Made by a program: the position numbers and the translations under genes
Notes under the pieces: model-generated
What the model was told of the DNA's origin: nothing
What the model saw: only the letters and a program-made list of their open reading frames with translations
Databases searched by the model: none
NCBI GenBank assembly: GCA_934667475.1
Contig: CAKUMB010000002.1
Coordinates: 62,001 to 126,000, forward strand
Reading direction: 5' to 3'
Length of the DNA stretch: 64,000 nucleotides
Source of the DNA: an uncultured Muribaculaceae bacterium
Lineage (GTDB): Bacteria > Bacteroidota > Bacteroidia > Bacteroidales > Muribaculaceae
Shown here: one piece after another, positions 1 to 5,434 of the stretch
Layout of the letters: every line of letters starts with the position of its first letter
How positions within the stretch are numbered: the first letter of the stretch is position 1

Positions 1-1345
1 CTACCACCTTAGATATTCTTGAGCGTGCTCCGGCCTCGTCAAGGGCATCGATGGCTTTGTCGGGGAAGAAACGGTCGCTCACATAGCGGTCGGTGAGCTT
101 GACGCACGCCTCCAGGGCTGCGTCGGTGTAAGCCACCCCGTGGTGCTTCTCATACACGCCCTTGATGTTTTTCAGAATTTCAAGAGTCTGCTCGGGTGTG
201 GTGGGCTCAACCATCACTTTCTGGAAGCGGCGCTCAAGGGCGCCGTCCTTCTCAATGTTTTTGCGATACTCGTCGATGGTGGTGGCGCCAATGCACTGAA
301 TTTCGCCACGCGCAAGGGCTGGCTTAAGCAGATTGGCCGCGTCCATGGTGCCGCTCGCGTTGCCTGCGCCCACAATGGTGTGTATTTCGTCGATAAACAA
401 AATCAGGTTGGGGTTGGCGGCAGCCTCGTCGATAATCGACTTGATGCGCTCCTCAAACTGGCCGCGATATTTGGTGCCGGCCACCACCGAGGCCATGTCG
501 AGGGCCACAATGCGCTTGTCGAAAAGCACACGCGCCACCTTGTGAGTCACTATGCGCAGGGCCAAGCCCTCTATTATGGCCGACTTGCCAACGCCAGGCT
601 CGCCAATCAGCACAGGATTGTTTTTTTTGCGTCGGCTCAGAATCTGTGCCAGACGCTCAATTTCGCGTTCGCGCCCAATCACGGGGTCGAGTTTGCCGTC
701 GGCAGCGGCCCGAGTTATGTCCTTGCCATATTTGTCGATGCTGGGCGTGCCCTTGCCAGTGGCCGCGGTGCTGCGCCGTTGGGCAGTCTGTCCGCCCTGG
801 CCGGCTGCGGAGCCCTGGCCGTCGGCACCGTCGTCATCGATTGTGTCGTCGTCGTCGGCAAAGTCGGCTCCAGCCTCAGGAGCCACAAAATCCTCACTGC
901 TGAGAATTTTGTTCACCTTGTCATAGTCTATGTTCATTTCTTTCATCAGTTTGCTGTTGAATGTGTCGTTGCCGCTTCGCAGCATGGCCAATAGCATGTG
1001 CCCGCTGCCGGCCACTTCGGTCTGGCGCCGTTCGGCCTCGAGCAGAGTGTCGCGCAGCAAGTCGCTAACCGACTGGCTTACGGCAAAGCACTCGGTGTCG
1101 TCGCCGTTAAACCCTTGGCACTTTTCGCTGCTGAAACCATTGATCTCGGTTTCGAGGCGTAACTCAATGTCGGGTATGGGCGCATGCAAGTCTTCAAACA
1201 CCTGATAAGCGTTTGAGTCCTTAGTCTTCAGTATTCCCAGCAGCACATGCTCGGGCTGCAACTTGTGGCAGTTGAGCCTAAGGGCCTCATGCTGGCTGTG
1301 AATTAAAATTCTGCTGACTACACTATTGAATGCTCTTTTTATCAT
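1..1345 (-). CDS. clpC: ATP-dependent Clp protease ATP-binding subunit ClpC, 5' part
   Basis: AAA+ unfoldase that feeds substrates to ClpP or acts as a disaggregase in the cytoplasm. About 448 codons are visible and the gene runs off the left edge of the window. It starts at an ATG (1345-1343) reading MIKRAFNSVV. Residues 1 to about 150 look like the Clp_N repeat domain. An Asp-rich linker follows (about 170-190). The first AAA domain has Walker A GEPGVGKS (Lys254), Walker B LILFIDEIHT and the downstream RYVSDRFFPDKAIDALDEAG segment typical of ClpC/ClpA. The ClpB-type middle domain, if any, lies outside the window, so ClpC rather than ClpB rests on the N-domain and D1 wording. A sigma-54-like promoter lies 86 nt upstream. 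Confidence 0.93.
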   Translation of the reverse strand, partial: MIKRAFNSVVSRILIHSQHEALRLNCHKLQPEHVLLGILKTKDSNAYQVFEDLHAPIPDIELRLETEINGFSSEKCQGFNGDDTECFAVSQSVSDLLRDTLLEAERRQTEVAGSGHMLLAMLRSGNDTFNSKLMKEMNIDYDKVNKILSSEDFVAPEAGADFADDDDTIDDDGADGQGSAAGQGGQTAQRRSTAATGKGTPSIDKYGKDITRAAADGKLDPVIGREREIERLAQILSRRKKNNPVLIGEPGVGKSAIIEGLALRIVTHKVARVLFDKRIVALDMASVVAGTKYRGQFEERIKSIIDEAAANPNLILFIDEIHTIVGAGNASGTMDAANLLKPALARGEIQCIGATTIDEYRKNIEKDGALERRFQKVMVEPTTPEQTLEILKNIKGVYEKHHGVAYTDAALEACVKLTDRYVSDRFFPDKAIDALDEAGARSRISKVV

Positions 1346-1429
1346 TTGAAGTCGTTAAAAATCCAAATCTCCAATTGGTCGTTTCTTTTTCTGCCACATA
1401 TGAAAATGATGCAGAGTTTGTGTTGAATT

Positions 1430-1445
1430 TGCAATTATCGTGCCA
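1430..1445 (-). promoter_or_regulatory. sigma-54-type -24/-12 promoter of clpC
   Basis: On the minus strand the sequence is TGGCACGATAATTGCA. It fits the sigma-54 consensus TGGCACG-N4-TTGCW, with exactly ten bases between the -24 GG and the -12 GC. Predicted transcription start is near 1419, leaving a leader of about 75 nt. I see no TAnnTTTG box for clpC in this gap. Inferred from sequence only; it would need RpoN and an enhancer-binding protein encoded elsewhere. Confidence 0.6.
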
Positions 1446-1480
1446 AAATGGCTGATTTCATGATTAAACCGCAGGATAAT

Positions 1481-1521
1481 CAAAGGGGGGAGCAGGCAGC
1501 GGTCACCTTCTCCCCTCTTTG
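1481..1521. terminator. hairpin between small membrane-protein operon and clpC
   Basis: Arms CAAAGGGGGGAG (1481-1492) and CTCCCCTCTTTG (1510-1521) pair over 12 bp with one G-T wobble and a 17-nt loop. It lies downstream of the minus-strand gene ending at 1561, where a terminator is expected. No T-run follows on either strand, so it may be a factor-dependent end or, since it sits 36-76 nt upstream of the clpC -24 element, a regulator site. Confidence 0.4.
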
Positions 1522-1560
1522 TGGTAGTTACTGTTCACTTATTTGTTTGTGCGGCCGTGC

Positions 1561-1866
1561 CTACTTGCCGCGGCGGCTAAACTTGTGCCACAGCTTATAG
1601 GACAGTTTCGACACCTTGTATCCAATCAGCAGGTAGTCCACAGCCTTCAGCCGGCCAATCACTTCGCTGCCAAACAGCAGGCTGCGCACATTGCCGCTGC
1701 TGGCCTGTGTCTTGGCCTGGGCCAGCTTGGCGGTGATGCGCTCCTTGGCAACCTCTGACTTTATGGCAGCAAGCGCACGCTGAAAGCGCAACTGCTCGAG
1801 CGTGTATCCCTTCCACTGGGCGGTGTCGTTCCCGTTTGCCACGGGTTTGCTATTGTTGTTCGTCAT
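1561..1866 (-). CDS. conserved hypothetical protein, last gene of the YtxH/holin cluster
   Basis: A 101-residue basic protein of unknown function with no signal peptide or clear membrane segment. The N-terminus is Asn/polar rich, the middle (about 18-60) is likely helical and Ala/Lys/Glu rich, and the C-terminus (KLSYKLWHKFSRRGK) is strongly basic. It overlaps the upstream holin-family gene by 17 nt, so translation is probably coupled. I recall similar small proteins after holin-family genes in other Bacteroidales but cannot name a domain. A role in the same envelope or stress process as its partners is inferred from overlap alone. Confidence 0.75.
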   Translation of the reverse strand: MTNNNSKPVANGNDTAQWKGYTLEQLRFQRALAAIKSEVAKERITAKLAQAKTQASSGNVRSLLFGSEVIGRLKAVDYLLIGYKVSKLSYKLWHKFSRRGK

Positions 1867-2203
1867 TGGGCTTAATGAAAAGCTTGGTTACAAATCTTGT
1901 TATTGGGTCGACTATCAGCCCCTTTCGGCATTTGAGCACGATTAGCAGCACCACAAGCAGCAGCGCTGCCACTATCAGGTAGGAAGCCCACAGGCAGGCC
2001 GTCAGTTCGTTGAGCCACGCCACAAGGGCCGAACTCAAGTTAAACAGCATGCAGGCGCCTATTATGAGCAGCACCAGCGCAACGCCCACTGCCGACAGCA
2101 GCACCGACAGTTTCTCGACCGCGGTGAGCTTGGCATAGTCTAACTCTATGCGAGCAAAGCTCCTGATTTCGCCTAACAGTGACTTATAATCAAATTCTGC
2201 CAT
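1850..2203 (-). CDS. holin-superfamily III-like membrane protein (Phage_holin_3_6 type)
   Basis: A 117-residue inner-membrane protein. Residues 1-30 form an amphipathic helix, two hydrophobic helices follow (about 33-57 and 68-90), and a basic tail (KCRKGLIVDPITRFVTKLF) faces the cytoplasm. This two-helix layout with a helical N-terminus is that of the Phage_holin_3_6/DUF1469 family, which despite its name is usually chromosomal and often sits beside YtxH genes. No lysis gene or prophage is nearby. The exact function is unknown; the context suggests envelope stress. The 3' end overlaps the next gene by 17 nt. Confidence 0.8.
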   Translation of the reverse strand: MAEFDYKSLLGEIRSFARIELDYAKLTAVEKLSVLLSAVGVALVLLIIGACMLFNLSSALVAWLNELTACLWASYLIVAALLLVVLLIVLKCRKGLIVDPITRFVTKLFIKPNDEQQ

Positions 2204-2394
2204 AAATGTTATTTGTCATGCCATGTTTGTTGAGCACAAAGCGCACACCTCCAATGCTTGCCACCCACACTCAATTGCGCGGAGCGGCAACCTAAGCCGT
2301 GAGCCAGGTGTGCTGCGCAGCATATGGTGTGCGCTGCCAGTGCGCACCGCAAGTGTGATGCATGACTGGTTTTCGCACTTCTCTGCCCTATATG
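2204..2394. other. 191-nt spacer with inverted repeats, no gene seen
   Basis: The gap between the holin-family gene and the upstream YtxH gene contains GCGCACACC near 2240 and its inverse GGTGTGCGC near 2326, plus several GTGTGC/GCGCAC repeats. The transcript could fold into a structured spacer. I found no terminator T-run or good promoter box and no open reading frame with recognisable features. Confidence 0.4.
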
Positions 2395-2592
2395 CTACTG
2401 GTCGATTTGTGCGCTGATTTGGTCAACGAGTTGCTCCACCTCGTCGTCGGTGAAGTCGATGCCTTTTTTCTTGAGCAGCTCCTTGATGCGGCTGCGCAGG
2501 TCAGAACCTTTCTCGGGGGCAAAGAGCAGTGCGATGCTGCAGCCCACTATGGCGCCGCCAAGGAATGCATATAAAATATTAAGTGCTTTCAT
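2395..2592 (-). CDS. YtxH domain protein (copy 1)
   Basis: A 65-residue protein with one N-terminal hydrophobic helix (about 5-24, GGAIVGCSIALLFAPEKG) followed by a charged helix. The Gly-rich helix ending in LLFAPEKGSDLRSR is the YtxH signature. Family members are small membrane-anchored proteins linked to general stress in Firmicutes and common in Bacteroidetes; no biochemical role is established. It is a paralogue of the gene ending at 2664, and both end in an acidic helix (EVEQLVDQIS and KMDELVDDITK). It lies in the same direction as the holin-family gene. Confidence 0.85.
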   Translation of the reverse strand: MKALNILYAFLGGAIVGCSIALLFAPEKGSDLRSRIKELLKKKGIDFTDDEVEQLVDQISAQIDQ

Positions 2593-2663
2593 ATCTTTTA
2601 TGAGTGATGCTTTTTGTGGTTAAACAATTGTGGTTAACTGGGCCTCTGCTTGGAGAGTCCCAA

Positions 2664-2867
2664 TTACTCCTCTGTCTTAATCTCTTTAGTGATGTCGTCA
2701 ACGAGCTCGTCCATCTTCTCGCTGTTAAGCTTCACGCCCTTTTTGCGCAGCAGCTCAGCAATCTTTGTACGGGTGTCGGTTCCTTTCTCGGGGGCGAAAA
2801 GCAAGCCCACGGCAGCGCCAGCTATAGCGCCGCCAATTACTGCTAAAACGATGTTGATTGGTTTCAT
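2664..2867 (-). CDS. YtxH domain protein (copy 2)
   Basis: A 67-residue YtxH-family protein starting MKPINIVLAVIGGAI. The ATG at 2867 was chosen because it puts the hydrophobic helix (about 5-24) at the N-terminus, as in its paralogue; an in-frame ATG at 2924 would add 19 residues unlike the family. The signature LLFAPEKGTDTRTKI is intact. It is probably the first gene of a minus-strand group (YtxH, YtxH, holin-family, unknown). The upstream region has no clear TAnnTTTG box. A TGGCCC-N6-TTGC sequence at 2954-2970 resembles a -24/-12 element but has one base too many. Confidence 0.85.
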   Translation of the reverse strand: MKPINIVLAVIGGAIAGAAVGLLFAPEKGTDTRTKIAELLRKKGVKLNSEKMDELVDDITKEIKTEE

Positions 2868-3084
2868 AATTATGTCATTTAATGTTACACTCGGTGTGCC
2901 GTGCCGGCATTGCCGGCTATGCATGTGTAAAATTACGCACGATTTGCCTTAAAAGCAAATTTTTGGGCCACGGCTTTGTTATAAAAAATGTTATAGCGGC
3001 GCCATTGCGGTTTGCCGAAGCAATGCGTACAAAGCGAAAGATGATTAAAAAAACCGAAAATTAACGATTTTCGCGCCTGCATGC

Positions 3085-3114
3085 TTGCCATATGTGGAAA
3101 AATGCCTAATTTTG
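3085..3114 (+). promoter_or_regulatory. Bacteroidetes-type promoter of bamD
   Basis: TTG (3085-3087), 19 nt, then TAATTTTG (3107-3114) fits the TTG / TAnnTTTG primary sigma consensus of Bacteroidetes. The start of transcription is expected near 3121, leaving a leader of about 25 nt before the ATG at 3145. Confidence 0.7.
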
Positions 3115-3144
3115 TAAGCTAAAAGACTACAGCTACATAGGCAA

Positions 3145-3951
3145 ATGACGAATAAGATATTAATATCGCTCTGCACCGCCTTGCTGCTCACCAGCTGCGG
3201 CGAGTATAACAAGGTGCTTAAGAGCACCGACTATAACTATAAATATGCGTATGCCAAAAAGGCTTTTGAGCAGAAGAAGTACACGCAGGCATACACTATT
3301 CTCCAAGACCTGATTCCGGTGTTCAAAGGCACCGACAAGGCCGAAGAGTCGCTATATCTGCTTGGGCTCAGCTACTACGAGAACAAAGACTATGTGAACT
3401 CGGGCTCATACTTCAAGCAGTATTACCAGCACTACCCCAAGGGTCAGTATGCAGAGCTTGCCCACTTCTATGCCGGCTACGGATACTACCTCGACTCGCC
3501 CGAGGCCCAGCTCGACCAGAGCGAGACCTACAAGGCCATTGAGGAGCTGCAGGCATTTCTTGACTACTATCCCAAGAGCGACAAGGTGTCGATTGCGCAA
3601 AACGCCATATTCGAGCTGCAGGACAAGCTTGTGCTGAAAGAGCTTGAAAACGCCACTCTGTATTACAACCTGGGCAACTACATGGGCAACAACTACGAGT
3701 CGGCAGTTATAACCGCAAAAAACGCTATCAAGGACTACCCCTACAGCAAATATAAGGAGCGACTGGAATTTCTGGTGCTCAAAGCCCGCTTCAAGGAGGC
3801 CGAAGAGAGTGTGGACGAGCGCAAAGAGGAGCGCTACCGCGTGGTGATTGACGAATACTACGCCTTCACCAACGACTACCCCGACAGCAAGGACAAGAAA
3901 GAGGCTGAAAACATATTCAAGATAGCCAGTAAGCACGTGGGCGAGCAGTAA
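3145..3951 (+). CDS. bamD: outer membrane assembly lipoprotein BamD
   Basis: Lipoprotein of the BAM complex that helps insert beta-barrel proteins into the outer membrane. It is 268 residues long. A lipoprotein signal peptide ends in the lipobox LLTSCGE with the lipidated Cys18. The rest is a string of TPR helices with typical wording (KKAFEQKKYTQAYTILQDLI, YLLGLSYYENKDYVNSGSYF, FLDYYPKSDKV). Length and TPR layout match Bacteroidetes BamD. It is followed 67 nt later by rpoZ, the usual Bacteroidales order, and the two are probably co-transcribed from the promoter at 3085-3114. Confidence 0.93.
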   Translation: MTNKILISLCTALLLTSCGEYNKVLKSTDYNYKYAYAKKAFEQKKYTQAYTILQDLIPVFKGTDKAEESLYLLGLSYYENKDYVNSGSYFKQYYQHYPKGQYAELAHFYAGYGYYLDSPEAQLDQSETYKAIEELQAFLDYYPKSDKVSIAQNAIFELQDKLVLKELENATLYYNLGNYMGNNYESAVITAKNAIKDYPYSKYKERLEFLVLKARFKEAEESVDERKEERYRVVIDEYYAFTNDYPDSKDKKEAENIFKIASKHVGEQ

Positions 3952-4018
3952 TGGGCGGCCACCTGACTTGAATGAACATAAGAAACGAGACACAACAAAA
4001 AAACATTTATATAATAGA

Positions 4019-4357
4019 ATGGATTACAAGAAGACAAACGCACCACTCACAACTACAATCCACGACTTGGTGGATATGGCTCAACAGACAGGTAACATCT
4101 ATGAGACCGTGTGTATCATCAGCAAGCGTGCAAACCAGATTGCCGCCGAGATGAAAAGCGATTTGGAAAAGAAGCTCCAGGAATTTGCCTCGATGAACGA
4201 CAATCTCGAAGAGATTTCGGAAAACCGCGAGCAAATTGAGATTTCTCGTTACTACGAGAAGCTCCCCAAGCCCACGCTCATTGCCACTCAGGAATATAAC
4301 GACCACGAGCTGGCTTTCCGCAATTTGGCTAAGGAGAAGGACGACTTCAACTTCTAA
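4019..4357 (+). CDS. rpoZ: DNA-directed RNA polymerase omega subunit, Bacteroidetes type
   Basis: A 112-residue omega subunit that stabilises the RNA polymerase core. The ATG at 4019 begins MDYKKTNAP, the N-terminus I remember for Bacteroides RpoZ; an upstream in-frame ATG at 3968 gives a non-family extension. The diagnostic stretch GNIYETVCIISKRANQIA matches the omega core, followed by SRYYEKLPKPTLIATQEY. This family diverges from E. coli omega and is sometimes annotated Rpb6-like. It is downstream of bamD, and a hairpin terminator follows at 4433-4470. Confidence 0.9.
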   Translation: MDYKKTNAPLTTTIHDLVDMAQQTGNIYETVCIISKRANQIAAEMKSDLEKKLQEFASMNDNLEEISENREQIEISRYYEKLPKPTLIATQEYNDHELAFRNLAKEKDDFNF

Positions 4358-4432
4358 AGGATATGGTGGAAAGCGCAGAGCGGCCTGGGGGATACGCCCC
4401 ACTCCACTCAGCGGCAAAAAAAGGAGACAACC

Positions 4433-4470
4433 AAGGCTCAGTTTCACAGCAGAAATTGAGCCTTTGCTTT
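4433..4470 (+). terminator. terminator of bamD-rpoZ
   Basis: Arms AAGGCTCAGTTT (4433-4444) and AAATTGAGCCTT (4453-4464) pair over 12 bp with one G-T, with an 8-nt loop and a T-rich tail (TGCTTTTC). Confidence 0.7.
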
Positions 4471-4519
4471 TCACCCACTTCATCGTGACCCAAGTTTGCT
4501 GATAAGCACTATTTAAGCG

Positions 4520-4558
4520 GCATGGGCAATAATACTGCCCACATGCCCGATACTTTTG
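4520..4558 (+). promoter_or_regulatory. -7 box with an overlapping upstream palindrome
   Basis: TACTTTTG (4551-4558) fits TAnnTTTG and lies 29 nt before the ATG at 4587. Just upstream, GGGCA (4524-4528) and TGCCC (4536-4540) form an inverted repeat with a 7-nt spacer, extended by GCAT...ATGC on the outside. It sits where the -33 element should be, and no good TTG is found there. This arrangement suggests a repressor or activator site. Confidence 0.5.
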
Positions 4559-4586
4559 CATTATCAATCAAAAAAACACAGTAGTT

Positions 4587-4817
4587 ATGGAGAATGCAAT
4601 AGTAATAACACCCAAAGTGATCAGCCGAATGAGAGGCATGAGCAAAGACGAGCAGAAAATGCTGATTGAAACGCTGCTCTGCGATGAAATTTTGAAAACC
4701 GAGCGTCCCAGCAAACTGTCGCCCGTGCAGGAACTCGTGTATGTGCTGATGCGTGACAGCATCATGCGCGACTCCATGCGCTACCAAAAGGCAATGACCG
4801 AGGCATGCACCGCATAG
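4587..4817 (+). CDS. small hypothetical protein upstream of the HsdR_N nuclease gene
   Basis: A 76-residue protein of unknown function with a predicted all-helical composition, acidic to neutral, with no signal or membrane segment. The C-terminal half (SPVQELVYVLMRDSIMRDSMRYQKAM) has a repeated MRDS motif. It has its own TAnnTTTG box and an operator-like palindrome upstream, and the nuclease-domain gene begins 43 nt after its stop, so the two may form a bicistronic unit. I do not recognise a named family. Small size and position next to a nuclease fit a regulator or inhibitor, but that is only a possibility. Confidence 0.6.
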   Translation: MENAIVITPKVISRMRGMSKDEQKMLIETLLCDEILKTERPSKLSPVQELVYVLMRDSIMRDSMRYQKAMTEACTA

Positions 4818-4860
4818 GCGTGCGCTGCGCTGGGATGCCCAATCCAGAGTGCTACCACAC

Positions 4861-5316
4861 ATGCAACAACTCAACTTACCACCGCAGCCATTGCGGCTGC
4901 GCAAAGGCGAAAAATCAATACAAGTGCTCGACGCACTGCGCCACCGCTTTGTCGCACTCACTCCCGAAGAGTGGGTGCGGCAAAACTTTGTGTCGTTTTT
5001 AATCACCAACAGGCAGTTTCCGGCTGCGCTGATGGCTAATGAGGTGTCGCTGGTGCAAAACGGCATAAAGCGCCGATGCGACACTCTGGTTACCGACCGC
5101 AACGGCAATCCGCTTGTGATAGTGGAATACAAGGCCCCAAGCATTGCCATCACGCAAAAGGTGTTTGACCAAATTGTGCGCTACAATATGGTGCTGCGAG
5201 CCCGCTACCTGATAGTGTCGAATGGCATGGCCCACTTTTGCTGCAAAATAGACTATGCCAACAACTCTTACGCATTTCTGCCCGACATACCCTGCTACAA
5301 CGACCTGCTTGCATAA
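4861..5316 (+). CDS. orphan HsdR N-terminal (HSDR_N_2) PD-(D/E)XK nuclease-fold protein
   Basis: A 151-residue protein matching only the N-terminal nuclease domain of type I restriction R subunits; there is no helicase, HsdM or HsdS nearby. The PD-(D/E)XK residues appear intact: Glu61 (MANEVSL), Asp74 (RRCDTLV), Glu89 and Lys91 (IVEYKAP). The conserved LTPEEWVRQNFV and QIVRYNMVLRARYLIVSNG blocks surround them. I chose the ATG at 4861 because family members start shortly before LNLP; ATGs at 4849 and 4861 are both possible. Family members are widespread single genes in Bacteroidales near holA (here 5 kb away). Function is not established; a DNA-cleaving or DNA-repair role is inferred from fold. 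Confidence 0.82.
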   Translation: MQQLNLPPQPLRLRKGEKSIQVLDALRHRFVALTPEEWVRQNFVSFLITNRQFPAALMANEVSLVQNGIKRRCDTLVTDRNGNPLVIVEYKAPSIAITQKVFDQIVRYNMVLRARYLIVSNGMAHFCCKIDYANNSYAFLPDIPCYNDLLA

Positions 5317-5387
5317 ATTTCTATCCCCCCCCTCTCTCTCATAAGTCAGGCCCCACCTTGGCAATCGGCAAATTCAAGCGAACTTGA

Positions 5388-5419
5388 TTTGCCATTGCGC
5401 TCGGTTTGCACTAATTTTG
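5388..5419 (+). promoter_or_regulatory. promoter of the uvrD-nspC-fprA-holA group
   Basis: TTTG (5388-5391), 20 nt, then TAATTTTG (5412-5419) is a strong Bacteroidetes primary promoter. Transcription should start near 5426, so an ATG at 5384 is not in the mRNA, which supports a uvrD start at 5435 or later. Confidence 0.7.
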
Positions 5420-5434
5420 CATAAGGGCTTGCGC

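Noticed and set aside
1850..2203. Prophage remnant suggested by the holin-family protein
   Set aside because: No other phage gene is nearby. This family is normally chromosomal and accompanies YtxH genes in Bacteroidetes.
2954..2970. Sigma-54 promoter for the YtxH cluster (TGGCCC-N6-TTGCT)
   Set aside because: It has 11 bases between GG and GC instead of 10, and sigma-54 tolerates little change in this spacing.
4861..5316. Type I restriction-modification system
   Set aside because: Only the N-terminal nuclease domain is present; helicase, HsdM and HsdS are all missing.
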